The position numbers were made by a program, and so were the translations under genes. Shown here piece by piece: positions 36,908 through 47,999 of a stretch of 64,000 nt of DNA. Each line of letters starts with the position of its first letter. The first letter of the stretch is position 1. The notes under the pieces are model-generated. The model searched no databases. It was not told the origin of the DNA and saw nothing but the letters and a program-made list of their open reading frames with translations. This stretch comes from Chara braunii. Taxonomy: Eukaryota; Streptophyta; Charophyceae; Charales; Characeae. The stretch spans positions 1,005,204 through 1,069,203 of the forward strand of contig BFEA01000291.1 in assembly GCA_003427395.1 (NCBI GenBank). Reading direction: 5' to 3'.

Positions 36908-39900
36908 CTAGCTAACTAACCAATCAGAGAAGTGTAACTTCCCATCGCAACCTACAGTCACTAATCTCCCTCCCAGCGCCCAAGTTTCCCTGAACCAAGT
37001 CAGCCCTGTTCCTCTTCCCCTGCATGAGGACACTTTCCTTCTCCAGTCGGCCTGAATCATCCTCCTGATTTCCGTCTTAAAGGTAGACTTGATTTCCGGG
37101 TCCGACATGATCCTCTTCTCAAACAGGACTCTGTTTCTCTCCTTCCAGATGACCCAGAAGCCTACTGCACGGACCGCCTGCGCAACGTATCCCCAACCCT
37201 TTCCTGCCTGCAGTGCATCCGGAATTCCACCCAGGAGCACCCACTCTCTATCCCAGATTAATTCTTCCCTTGTCCAAGCCTTCCATTCTCTATTCCACCA
37301 TTCCCAAATGCGTTTTGATGCTGGGCAGTCCCACCAAACTTGAGTGGTGGTCTCAAAGGACCACCTGCATCTTTTGCATTGGGCTTCCACCTTACATCCA
37401 CGGCTTATTAATGACACAGCTGATGGAGTGGCGAGCAACGATTCCAGCCAGAGAAGCGACGCAGCTCTGGTGTTTGGTGCCTCTGCAATTTGTTCCCAGC
37501 ATCTCTTTACCACTCCACTGATATTTTCTGCCTCTTCCGGATACACTCGTTGCCACCTCTCCGTGGCTGTCATTAGTGGAGTCCTTGCTGGCTGCTGTAC
37601 TTCATAGGCTAATTTCAGGGAATAGCCGTCCAGAGGGAGCGTGTCCCCCGATGGTCCCTTGCCTCTCCAACCCCACTGGTCTGGGTCCGCTCTCATAACT
37701 GCTACAGGTTGGCCGTGGTTCCACAAGGAGACCTTCCATGTTCCTTCTTCGTCTACAGACTCTCTGACTCGTATTTCTTGTAACAGGCCTCGGGGAACAG
37801 TAACTAGACGGCCTTCTCCCTCCCGTTGTACCAGGACACCTTCCTCCCCTTGGGGATGCCATTGTTCGAACTTCCTGCCCCTTTCCTCCGAGAGCTCCAC
37901 CAGCTTCAAAAAGCTTCTGTCTACAGTAGCTGGGATGAACTCGTACCATGTCCCAACAGGGTTCACCCCCGCCGGGTCCAGAATTCGAGCCCACTCCCCA
38001 GGGATCGCTTCCAGCACTTGTTTCTTCCTCTCTTTCACAAACTTTGTTGGTTTCAACTTTTCTTCGAGCTCCTCGTCTCGGTACCAAGTCTCTGTGAGAT
38101 AGTTCCACAGATCCCTCAGGCGGGAGACTCCATGTTCCAGCCAGGCTTTTCCAAAGCACCCTGATGTGGAGTTTGCCAACAACATCTGGCCATGCTGATC
38201 CCTGATCATTTGGTTCTCAAAGATAATCTGCGACAGTACTTCTTCTTTTGTCCTTGGGGTGCAGCAAACATCCGGTTTAACCTTCCTCCACGCTTTTAGG
38301 ACTGCTTGCCAAAATTCCGAGTTGATTCTTCTCCTGAGGTAAGAATCAATCCACACACAGGCCCAGACATCTGCGGGTCGTTTAAGGTTCCATTCCCTGC
38401 TCAAGATGCGCTCCCCCAGCAGAAGCCAATGCGGGTCCTTCTCCGTACAAATCGCACGAATCACCCATTGAGCAAGCATTGCCGTATTTCTTCTACCTGG
38501 ATCTGTCAACCCCAGTCCACCTTCCACTCTAGGCACGCAGATAAGGTCCCATGCCACCTTGGACATCACACTGGAGTTCTCTTCCGCATACGGCTTCCAA
38601 ACAAACCTCGCAGCCTTCTGTTTAACCACCGCCTGCGTACGTTTCCCTATTGGTCTAACATTATCTAAAAAGGTAAGAAGTGCGAACAATGCAACATTGA
38701 TCACCAGTGCCCTCCCCAACAATGACAAATGGGGGGCTTTGCCCCACGTGTTCATCCTCTGAAGGACTCTACTTTGAAGGATCTCCTCTTGTTGCATAAT
38801 GCATGAGGTGAGTCCCACCTGGACTCCCTGAAATCTCTCAGATTCATCTTGCTTCTTCCTTCTCATACCCCATTCTATTGCAGGTAGGGACGTTTCCGGT
38901 AGGAAATAAACAGACTTTGACCAGTTTATGGCTGTTTCTGAGAGCAATTCGTACTGGCTGAGACACTGTCTCAGAGCTGCCATCGACTCTACTGTATTCT
39001 TGGAGACCGCAAATAGATCATCTGCTAAGGCTTTCACCTTGCAGACCTGTTGACCCAGAGGTAAGCCAACAATTCCCTCATGCGCCCGGATGTTATTTAA
39101 TGGGACTTCCAAGTGAACCACGAAAAGGAGTGGCGCCAACGGGCAACCCTGTCGGAGGAAGCGCGATATCTTGAATTCTGCTGAAATGTGGCCATTAACC
39201 ATAACTGACGCGGTTGACAGCGAATATAGCGCAATCACCCAGGTGCAGAAAATGTCCCCGAACCCCATCCACCTTAAGGTCGTCAGCACATATGACCAGT
39301 TAACCCGGTCATAGGCCTTCTCCATGTCGAGAAGCAACACAGCTAGATCCAAATCTTCCTGGACCACCACCTGCAGTACCTCTATTGCTGTCACTATATT
39401 CTCGTAGATCGACCTCCCCTTCACAAATGCTGCCTGATCCGCTGCTACCAGCGAAGGTAGATATTTCCCTAACCTTCGCACCAGCACTTTCGCCAGGATT
39501 TTATACGAAACATTCAGCAACGAGATCGGTCTCCAATTCCGAATCTCGTTCGTATCCCCCTTCTTAAATAACAGTGAAATAATACCTTTACATGCACTAA
39601 CTGGTAGTCTCCCTCCCAGTTGAATCTCATTGTAGACTGCAACTAAATCCTCTCCCAGCACTCTCCAATGTTGTCTGTAAAACTTCGTCGGCAACCCATC
39701 ATTCCCTGGCGTCTTTCCGCTAGCCATTGCCTTCAAGGCCTCTTCTGCCTCAACTCCTGTGATTGGGCGGTCCAGATCCAAACGCCCTTGCATACTCAGT
39801 CTAACCCTCGTGTTGTCCCAATGAGTTGAGTTTTCTGAAAGGTTAACGTCCGGTCCCTCCTCGCTCCTTCTTGAGGTCAAAATGCCACGGTAGTAGAGTA

Positions 39901-40060
39901 CCGCATATCTACAGAGATCCGCTGGGGCGGTTGCTGTTGGCTCCTCTTCTTCGAAGGGATGTCTCAGTTCCTTCATGGTTGGTGCCGTTCTGGCCGGGAC
40001 CAGATTTTGAAAGGTTTCTCGTGTCATTCTGTCATACACCTCCAGACCTTTAACCTTCAA
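36908..40060 (-). pseudogene. LINE ORF2, reverse transcriptase part
   Basis: 1050 codons open. RT region: KGIISLLFKKGD (158-169), NWRPISLLN (175-183), motif A LLDMEKAYD (243-251), RQGCPLAP (303-310, usually RQGDPLSP), and catalytic KALADDLFAV with Asp-Asp at 347-348 (usually FADD/YADD). The C-terminal zf-RVT region begins at residue 895: CKRC, then ETTTQVWWDCPASKRIWEW; the expected His is replaced by Gln. A frameshift near 40090 separates it from the endonuclease frame; the expected reading KKSEEWSERLKVKG continues across it. So the RT itself is intact but the polyprotein is broken. Confidence 0.9.
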
Positions 40061-40350
40061 TCTCTCAGACCATTCCTCTGACTTCTTCTGCTACACACGT
40101 CCCAATCTGCCAGTCTACGTGCCCTTTCCTTCCCCCATGTCTCTTCAGAAATTGGATGCTGCTTCATTTTCTCCTCAGCCTCCTGCACCCTTTTCCATCA
40201 CCTTCTTTCTTCCTTGTTTCTTTGCAGAACCAATATTCTGGAGAAGCAGTTCATAAAATTTGATATAATATTCGTTCCCCCTTCCCACCAATCTGCCAAG
40301 GAGGGGAAGTTCGCCTTCTGCTTATCCCACCTCTTCCAAAACTCGCAGGT

Positions 40351-41136
40351 TCATTCATTCATCCCTTCCACTTTCAAGTTCGTTGTATTGAGCTTGAAAT
40401 AGCCGCGGCCCCGAACATTGTCCCGTCCCAAGTTAAAGACCCCTAACACAGGCTTATGATCAGAGATCGGGCTGCTGGTTGCCGCTACCCTGACGAGTGC
40501 CTCTCTTAGCATTCCTTTTGTAAGAAGGTAGTCTAGCCTCCTTCCCCGCCCCCGATGAGAGAACCACGTATATCCGTGGTCCGTCGGGTTAAGGTGGCGA
40601 TAGGGCATCTCTAGATCTGCCATCAGATTGCTCAGGGCCAATGAATCTTTCGGGTACCCAATCTGGTACTGGTTTGTGTCCAGGGAAGTATTCAGATCCC
40701 CCCCTAACACCACGTGGTCTACATCAGGCAAGATCAGTCTGAGTTCTTCAAAGAAGGCTATCCGCTCTTTCCTGTTTACCGGCGCATAAACTGAGACTAC
40801 CGCCCATATTAGATCCCCTTGTTTAAAGATCACCCAGGCCCAACGTCCCCACAAATCCGCGAAAAAATCTACAATATTTGGACATAGGTCTCTGTGGATT
40901 AGGATTCCAATTCCCCCTTTCGTGCCTTTAGCTGCCGACCACAACTGCGGTCCATCCCACCAACTGCCGAGAGCCTGGATTTTCTCTGCTCTAAGCTTCG
41001 TCTCCTGTAAGCATGCAATCGAGATTTTATTATCATGCAGCCAGAATTTGACTCTTGAACGCTTATCCCTGCCCGAAGTGTCCCCAAAGCCTTGCAAGTT
41101 CCACGAGACTATCCGGTATCTAACCATTCCTAACAT
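40351..41136 (-). pseudogene. LINE ORF2, APE-type endonuclease part
   Basis: 261 residues with all landmark motifs of AP-endonuclease-like LINE nucleases: SWNLQG (Asn13), LQETK (Glu45), VSVYAP (115-119), GGDLN (145-149), RLDYL (Asp202 region) and SDHKPV (225-230). This domain nicks target DNA to prime reverse transcription. The frame stops at TGA 40350-40348, but homologous coding continues (FWKRWDKQKANFPSLADWW) to a second TGA at 40200-40198, exactly 50 codons later, and then to the frameshift near 40090. The start ATG at 41136 overlaps the ORF1 end. Confidence 0.9.
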
Positions 41137-43522
41137 TCTTGCCCAGAGGCAATTGGATTTGGGCAGACGCTGAAGCTCCTCCTCCGCTCCAACTCTGAGT
41201 AAGAGCCGCGTGCATAAATTGGGAGTCTAACCTTTTATCCTTGGGCAGGCGGATTTTTAATTCCGCTATTGCATCTGCTGAGATCATCAGAGGAGAAATC
41301 GACAATCTTGCGAGGTCTTGCTTTTTGCATTCCACAAACATAGCCAACGGGACAAGACGAAGACCTAGTGCTTCGAGCTCCGACACTTTGCTGTCGGTCA
41401 GCCTCGCATCTACAATAGGCAGGTAAAACTTAACTTTATTGCTGGTTGGGCCAAACAAGACTCTGGGCATCGGGATATCGTTAATGACCCGCATAGGAAA
41501 GGCGTCTAAATACAGCGTTCTCGGACACCCCTCTATCTATGCTAACGTCGGTAGCTCCGTGACTGCTTGTGCGAAGAGGGTTGGAACACCTAACCCTTTT
41601 TGCCACGCAATTACTCACTTCGCGTTCCTAACCTCAGTACACAGGAGGGGAAGGAGATATTGTGGCATCTCTGTTCCCTGTGTTCGGGCTGCCGATACCA
41701 GCCTTCTGTCTCGCGTGGTCTTATTGCCAGGTGTGACGATCCCCACGTCATGCCCGACTGACTTCTCTGAGTCATCCCTTGATATTCTTGAGCCTCTTGA
41801 GTTCTCTGGTGTTACCTCCGGGTGAGACGACATGCTCAGTCTTCGCTGTTTACCCAATCCTCTGCCCCTTGAGCGGTTGGGGGTGCTGGCCGCTTCCTGC
41901 TCCCCCAGTGTTCCGCCCACAGCTCCTCCTCCCCTCGGGGTTCCCCCTAGGGGGTTACCTGCTCCTGTGCCTGTTCCAATACCGGAGTTTCCCTGTAGAT
42001 GCCCGTTCATGCCCAAGGTCCCCACCATTCCTGTTCCAACACCACCCTGGCATGGACCTGATGTAACTCCCAAACCTGTCACCTGATTACCTGGTGGTAT
42101 CAACCCAGCAACTCCAACCTGTCCTGTTGGTGCCACGGATTGCCCTCCAAAACTTCCTGGTATGTACCCTGGCCCACCCCTGCCTGGGTTGCCAAAAACC
42201 TGACCCGCGACTGGCCAGAGGCCTGGGACATATCCATTTGCCAGATACCAATCTAGGGTCATGCCTGCAGCTTGAGTCCCTGCAGCTTGCGCCCAGTTCC
42301 CGGGAGCTATACCTTGCGTTGGGATGTTGTTAAGGTAAGGTCCTCCTACGCCGCTTCCACCTTGTGCTTGCAGCTGTCCCAACGCAGAGTTCCCCATATA
42401 ACCGAGTTGTCCTCCTCCTCCTCCACCTCCCCCTCCTGGAGAGAAGGTAGGGTTATTCCTTAAGACCCCGCCTTGAAATTCACTCCCCTGCTGCCTCGAC
42501 TGTGAGGATGTCGGCCTTAAGACTCCTTGATACGTCCCTTGAGACTGGCCTCCGCCTGTTTGACTTGCCGTTGGATGCTGTTGCCAGCTTGGCGCTTGAT
42601 TTGCTGGGTTTGACGCCCTTTCCCCCAAACCCTGATTCCTGGATCTCGTTCCTCTTCTGCAGTCGTCCTCAGTGTGAAAGAATTGTCTGCACTTTCTGCA
42701 TCTCAACGTATCCGTTGATGCTAGGCGTACCTCCAGCGTGTCCCCCTTGGAGGTTTCTATCCAGATAACGTCCTTCATGTTCGGCCTTGAGTCCGGATCG
42801 AGGTCAAATCTCGCGTTGACCAGCGCTGGTCTGGCTGGATCCGCATCCGCTGGATGTGCCAATATGATCTTGCCAATTGCTTTCTCAATTTGCGCATAGA
42901 TGAACGGCATAGCATCCAATGGAATTTGGATCGCCGTTACCCAGAAAACCCTATCATCCTCTTGCCTCCTTAACTCCCTGAACTCTGCCCGGGTCATCCA
43001 GGGCTTAAATAAAATTTTATACGTTTCCGCACCCAAAGTCACTTCCACCTGGCCCTCCTCGATCATAAATCGCGCCACCTCGCTTGCCTTCGCCACATAC
43101 GATGCCACCCCCGGTCCCTCAATCTTCACTCTTCCTCTTCTCATGTTTCCCCCCAGTCTCTCATTTCCTAACACCCAGCCATCCTCGAAAGCCCTAACCA
43201 GATCGTCCTTAATATTCTTTGGTAGAAATCTGGCCGCGTCTTTATAGATGACTGACACTGTACGCTCTTTCAACCATTTTACTTCAATTTCGTCGAGTGA
43301 GGTGTTCAACTTAAATCTCACCTCCCTCCTGTCTATCGTCATCTCTCCAGGGTCGATTTCCGTCGGATATACCCCTTCATCAAAACACATTTGAAGCAGC
43401 TCTCGGATTCTGTCCTCATCCTCCCAGTAGTCGATCTCTGCTTGCGGGGCAACGGGCGGAGACCTCCCTGAGCCTCCCCCTCCCACCCCCCCGGGTGTTG
43501 ACTCCATCATCTGTTCATGCAC
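41120..43522 (-). pseudogene. LINE ORF1 (nucleic-acid-binding), two internal stops
   Basis: About 800 codons in one frame, interrupted by TGA at 41617-41615 and TAG at 41539-41537. Residues 85-190 resemble the DUF4283-type domain of plant L1 ORF1 proteins. A perfect CX2CX4HX4C zinc knuckle sits at 275-288 (CRKCRQFFHTEDDC). A Gly/Gln-rich tail follows at roughly 330-560. After the two stops the frame continues (WQKGLGVPTLFAQAVTELP, CPRTLYLDAF) to 41120. ORF1 binds the LINE RNA. Upstream, another frame (about 43524-43830, with KGEYGDILATGAGRRTEEA) looks like the true N-terminus, separated by a frameshift near 43545. Confidence 0.85.
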
Positions 43523-43888
43523 GTACTCCTTGACTCGTCTTGTGTTAGAGTTGTCCTATCGTCTTCTCTTGATACTTCACGGACTTCCAGTTCATCAAGT
43601 CTTCGCGTCTTCCTACGTGGAGACGTCGCTTCCTCTGTCCGTCTTCCTGCACCTGTGGCTAGTATATCGCCATATTCGCCCTTCGAAGGGGGCGGTCGGT
43701 AGGTAGACTCCGGAGTGCTATCACGTCGGTAGCATCCCGGAAGACAGCTCGGGTTTTGCCGACCCGGTTCCGCTTGGCAGAGCGCACAGCGCCGGCCGAA
43801 GCAAGGTCGCACCTCTCTCCCTATGAGGAAAAGTTTGAGAGAAGAGTATAGTTTTTCAAGACAAAAAAAAAAAAAAAACGAGCTGACG

Positions 43889-43993
43889 CCGTCTTCACTC
43901 GAATAGAACGCCCGGTCAATTATGACTGTGTCCAGACTGTATGATATCCAAATACAGCTATAATGACCGGGCGTTCTATTTGAGTGAAGACGG
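43889..43993. mobile_element. foldback MITE, subfamily A
   Basis: CCGTCTTCACTCGAATAGAA ... GGTCAAT and ATAATGACCGGGCGTTCTAT ... GTGAAGACGG are near-perfect inverted arms. The best-preserved subfamily A copy. It lies immediately beyond the 5' region of the LINE, after a 16-base poly-A run. Confidence 0.85.
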
Positions 43994-43996
43994 GTA

Positions 43997-44105
43997 AGGG
44001 TGCTGATAAGAGCAGGCACCACTATCACGCCCCGGGAGGCTCCGTCTATTGGTGGGGAGCAGCACCTGCTGCAAAGCGGGTCCAGCCAAATTTGACCCCG
44101 AATCT
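43997..44105. repeat. dispersed repeat R, copy with full order
   Basis: GGTGCTGATAAGAGCAGGCA, CCACTATCACGCCCCGGGAG, GCTCCGTCTATTGGTGGGGA, then GCACCTGCTG and GGGTCCAGCC. A poly-T run follows at 44113-44127, consistent with a minus-strand retroposon tail. Same blocks at 7912, 44666 and 55083. Confidence 0.65.
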
Positions 44106-44141
44106 TTAAATTCTTTTTTTTTTTTTTCTGTTTTTTTAAAC

Positions 44142-44521
44142 GGATAATTTGCAAAATACCCATAAGTTGAGATATATGCCAAAATGCCCCTGAAAGATGT
44201 GGGTGGAGCGGAACGCCCTTTTGGGCCGAAGTCTTTGTGTAGTGCCCCTGTCAAGTGGGTGTGCAACTTTGCAATCGGGACCTCCCCGTTTGGGCCTTGG
44301 CCTTCTGCAATAGCGCCTAGGAAAAGTTGGCCAGTAGCCCGGGATGTTCTGCAAAGTTGGATGGTACCTGGTAGGGGTATATTGCAAAGATGGGGGTCCA
44401 ACTAACGCCAGGGGTATTTCACAAAATTTTTTTTTTCTTAGAGGGGCATTCCGCTCTACCCGCATCTTCAGGGGCATTTTGGCATATATCTCAACTTATG
44501 GGGGTAGTTTGCAAATTATCC
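44142..44521. mobile_element. 380-bp long-TIR element (MULE-like MITE)
   Basis: The left end GGATAATTTGCAAAATACCC and the right end are mirror images over about 95 bases, including CATAAGTTGAGATATATGCC and AAAATGCCCCTGAA. TTTTTTTAAAC stands on both sides (44131-44141 and 44523-44533), a direct repeat of 11-12 bp as expected for a target duplication near Mutator size (9-11 bp). The interior repeats TTGCAA-type words and encodes nothing. Long TIR, size and duplication suggest a non-autonomous Mutator-like element. Confidence 0.8.
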
Positions 44522-44665
44522 TTTTTTTTAAACAGAAATCAGCCCAAGCTGATGCTCCTTTTTTTTTTTTTTTTTTTTTTTGAAAAAAACTTCATAAGCG
44601 GGAAAACCCACTCAAAGAGGTGATAAAAGCACTTAGAGCAGCCCCGTTAAGTGGGTCCCGACGTT

Positions 44666-44775
44666 GACGGCTCCATCTATTGGTGGGGAGCTGCACCTGC
44701 TGATGCTAGGGGTGCTGATAAGAGCAGGCACCACTAGCACTCCCGGGGAGGCTCCATCTATTGGTGGGGACCAAG
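44666..44775. repeat. dispersed repeat R, second local copy
   Basis: GGCTCCATCTATTGGTGGGG occurs twice here (44670 and 44750) with GGGGTGCTGATAAGAGCAGG between them, so the unit is partially duplicated in tandem. Same family as 43997-44105. ATCAATCNATCTGACAGSCT is duplicated just after it (44799 and 44862). Confidence 0.65.
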
Positions 44776-45061
44776 GGGGGGGGGAAGGAGGGGGGAAATC
44801 AATCAATCTGACAGGCTACTCCCTATTTATCCCCTCGCTGGTCAACTATTGGGCCCGGAGATCAATCGATCTGACAGCCTAGTAGCCTACTCCCTGTTTC
44901 TCACCTCACTGGTCAAATATCATGCCGGAGAATGGAGGTAAGCACTCCCCGCCCCTGCCAGGTGGCAAAACTCATATACCTCGTATGGCAAGACACCCAG
45001 TGCACCTCAATTCTAGTAAAGTAGTTGCGATGATGTGACGAACTATTTTCTGAAATTGCGT

Positions 45062-45405
45062 TGTCGAGCGCATCGGCCCCCGCGCGAGCGAAGGGCCTCC
45101 CGGCCGCGTCACGCAGGAGAAACTTAGGCTTTCAACCTTTTAGAGACAACTCGGGGATGACACGGTAACACGTGCCGACCCTTTGCCGCTCCGGCCGAGT
45201 GCGCCAGCTATACATCCCGTTGTTCCCTACGACAAGATAGGTTCCCGCGGGATGTATAGCTGGCGCACTCGGCCGGAGCGGCAAATGGTCGGCACGTGTT
45301 ACCGTGTCATCCCCGAGTTGTCTCTAAAAGGTTGAAAGCCTAAGTTTCTCCTGCATGACGCGGCCGGGAGGGCCCTCGCTCGCGCGGGGGCCCATGCGCT
45401 CAACA
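45062..45405. mobile_element. inverted LTR pair (158-bp arms, 28-bp loop)
   Basis: The arms 45062-45219 and 45248-45405 are reverse complements with about five differences. The right arm ends GCGCTCAACA and is followed two bases later by a tRNA-Asp primer binding site, so it is an LTR end. Read on the minus strand, 45235-45062 begins TGTCGTAGGG and ends GCGCTCGACA, the TG...CA form of a complete small LTR of 174 bp. So two LTR copies lie head to head, or one has been inverted. A transcript would form a very stable hairpin. Confidence 0.75.
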
Positions 45406-45407
45406 GG

Positions 45408-45425
45408 TGGCGCCGTTGCCGGGGA
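45408..45425 (+). promoter_or_regulatory. primer binding site complementary to tRNA-Asp
   Basis: TGGCGCCGTTGCCGGGGA is an 18-base exact complement of the 3' end (including CCA) of plant tRNA-Asp(GUC). It is the PBS used by several plant Ty3/gypsy lineages such as Tat/Ogre and Athila. It sits two bases after the LTR's terminal CA, fixing plus orientation. Confidence 0.85.
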
Positions 45426-45429
45426 GGAT

Positions 45430-46735
45430 GTGCTCGACAGCACGACTTCCTGCGCGAAGCTGCTTGGGGAAACATGATGGGTCGAATGGGTGAGTTGTGG
45501 GAAGATGGGTCGGGCGGGCAAATTGCATAGATGTCCTCGTTTCTTTTCGTTTTCTGCTGGGAGTTGTCGGATCGATGTCTGAAAGATCCCGTGTCAACGG
45601 TTGGGTAGTCGCGCCTTGGCGAGCGTGAGAAATAATTGTACCATAGCTCTTTCTTGTTCTGCTGTAAGCACTGGGAATTTTGGCGCGATCATCGCGTGGG
45701 ATCATCGTTTTTTTTTTTAATTTTCAAGTGATGACGAGCCCCCACGGGCTCGCGGAATTGTTTTTTTCTTCTGCTTTTTCATAATTTCCTTTTGCAATTA
45801 GGACTTACGCTAGGAATTTAGGTACTCTGAATTTTGTTGTGCCCCACTTGCGCGCATCTTGCCGCGCTGGGAACTGGGCTCTGACTGGGTCGCGCCCTTA
45901 ATCTTGTGTAACTATCGTTTTTGGCGGGCTGTGACGAACCAATTTCTGTTCCGTGCAATTTTCTGCACGACGACAATGAGGGGTCCTAAGCTGGGAAGGT
46001 TGGGCCAATTATGGGAGATGGGATCCAACGGGAAAATTGCATCGGTGTCCTTGTTTGTTCTTCTTTTTACGTCACTTCTTTTCAGATGGTTGGGGCCAGG
46101 GCTGGGCAAGTCCCGGGATGGTCGAATGAGTGGCTAGCGGCGTGGCGCGCCGGCGGAGGCACGATTAATAATGGTTGACGTCGCTTCTTTCTTGTTCTAC
46201 TGTCGGGTTTTCGGCGCGATAATCGCGCGGGAGTTTTGCTTCTTTCTTTTTGAATTTCTTTTTCAAATCTTATCGAGCACTCGATGACTCTCGAAATTTC
46301 GGACTTTCTTTTCGAGATTTGTGCTTTATTACAGTTCTTTTTGCATTTTTGCGCTAAATAGGAATTTAGGAATTCAAAATTTCTTTTGCCGCGTGGTGCC
46401 TTTTGCTCGCGCGCTTCTTTTTGCGGCTGCAACGGAACTCTAATTAGTCGGCGCCCTTAATCTTGCGTGTAACTGTAATTTTGGGTGGGGCGCCCTTGTA
46501 ACAGTATCTTTCTTCTTGAGCTTCGTCTTTCCCGCTCTCTCTCTCTTCTTTGCTGTGTCTAGTTGGCCCGCGGGCTGCATGATCGGATCGATGCGTGGAG
46601 AGTGGCTACGACCCCCATGCCGTAATCTGGCCATGCAGAACGCAGGCACTCCCTCCCCTTCTCTCTCTTCTAAGTCCTTGCAATTTCGTGTTCGTCGTGC
46701 ATGCATGCACGCTATAAATCTCGGCTGCGCGATTA
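45430..46735. repeat. retroelement interior made of ~500-bp diverged tandem units
   Basis: Parallel blocks occur in order around 45481-45720, 45860-46260 and partly 46440 on. Examples are GGGAAGATGGGTCGGGCGGG against GGGAGATGGGATCCAACGGG, TCTTTCTTGTTCTGCTGT against TCTTTCTTGTTCTACTGT, GGCGCGATCATCGCGTGGG against GGCGCGATAATCGCGCGGG, and GGCGCCCTTAATCTTGCGTG. No gag or pol domain is recognised. It may be the untranslated interior of the element starting at 45408. Confidence 0.55.
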
Positions 46736-46816
46736 GATAGCTCTCTTAACCAGTTGCTGGAAGCTCGGGGTAGCGCGATCAGTGACGGTCGGCTCACGAG
46801 CGAAGTAAGAGGTGAG
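46713..46816 (+). promoter_or_regulatory. possible core promoter and 5' exon
   Basis: GCTATAAATC at 46711 resembles a plant TATA box. About 100 bp downstream AAGAG|GTGAGT is a good splice donor (about 46811). The following 46872-47017 is a GA tract, which could lie in an intron. No coding exon is recognised downstream, so this is tentative. Confidence 0.25.
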
Positions 46817-46870
46817 TTGAAGTGGGGTGACAACTTCGTGGGTTGGTGCATGACGACTAACTGTCCGCAT

Positions 46871-47017
<147 letters not shown>

Positions 47018-47773
47018 TTGAGGTTGATGGACGTCGAGCTGTACCTTTTTTTATCTTTTTTTTTGCTTTGTATATAAGTTTTGATTTCGGCTCGGGTAAT
47101 TCGCCCTTATTTTCCTTCGACATCCTTCCGTCGACGTTGGCTCTTGTATGGTGTCCTGCTCAGTCTCGATCCTTCCTCTCTTGTGTATATTGGATGGACG
47201 AGTTCTTATGGAATGATATGCTTGTCGTTTTTGCCTAATCATCGTCGTTGCTTGTCACTTTGATCTGTTGTCGTCACAATAAGAGCTTGATGTGGCTGCG
47301 GTGTCTGATGTGTGCGATGTCATTTTGTATGATCGGAAATGATTGTTTGTGGGATCACTGAATGATTAGATCGTTGGGTGATTGTCTCCGCCCCGTGACA
47401 ATTTTGCATATAGGATAATAGGACTTAAACCCTCTTGCATGAGAATCGGGCGACGAACATGTGTGCGACCGAACACCTCGTGTGCGCACGTGTAAGCACG
47501 ATCTAATAAGCGCGACCTACACGTGTCCACACGCGGCCGATTCGCGACCACTATCGGACTTGGCACCTTCGGTATCGAGATGATTGCGGACTTTTCCCTT
47601 TGCGAGAGTTTGTGCGCACGCGTGTAAAGCACTGTAAACCCGGCCGAAGGGGACGGGGCCTACACACGTGTCTGCAAGCCTACACGCGGGCTATGACAGC
47701 GTTCTTGCCGAAATGACAATATGTCGCGGGATCCGAAGTACCGAGAATATTGGAAAAAACAGCTCAGGCTGGG

Positions 47774-47990
47774 GGGGGAATTTGAGAAATCCGGAATTCC
47801 CCTGTCTAACCGAGAACGACCAACTGTGTGCCAGGGACTTTCACCACGCCATAACCAGCGACCGAACAACTCAAACTACGGGGAAACTTGAAAAACCCGG
47901 AATTCCCGTATCTGACAGAGAACGACCGACTGTGCGCGGGGGATTTCCACTGGGCTATAACCCGCGACCCTAGGGGCCCAGACTACCCAG
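47774..47990. repeat. ~106-bp tandem duplication
   Basis: GGGGGAATTTGAGAAATCCG ... GAGAACGACCAACTGTGTGC is repeated as GGGGAAACTTGAAAAACCCG ... GAGAACGACCGACTGTGCGC. About 80% identical. GCCTACACACGTGTCTGCAA and GCCTACACGCGGGC just upstream are another short repeat. Confidence 0.8.
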
Positions 47991-47999
47991 ATACGGACA

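Larger units (their letters stand above)
36126..43860 (-). mobile_element. near full-length L1-type LINE, mutated
   Basis: Order on the minus strand: 5' part with ORF1 (ending 41120), ORF2 endonuclease (from 41136), RT and zinc-binding region (to 36908), about 760 bp of 3' UTR (ending TTTAATGGAATTCTCGC), then a 19-base A tail seen as T at 36126-36144. The two ORFs overlap by 17 nt in different frames. LINEs move by target-primed reverse transcription in the nucleus. The 5' limit is uncertain: the homologous frame extends to about 43830, just before a poly-A run and a MITE. No target duplication could be confirmed. This copy is inactive as assembled. Confidence 0.85.
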
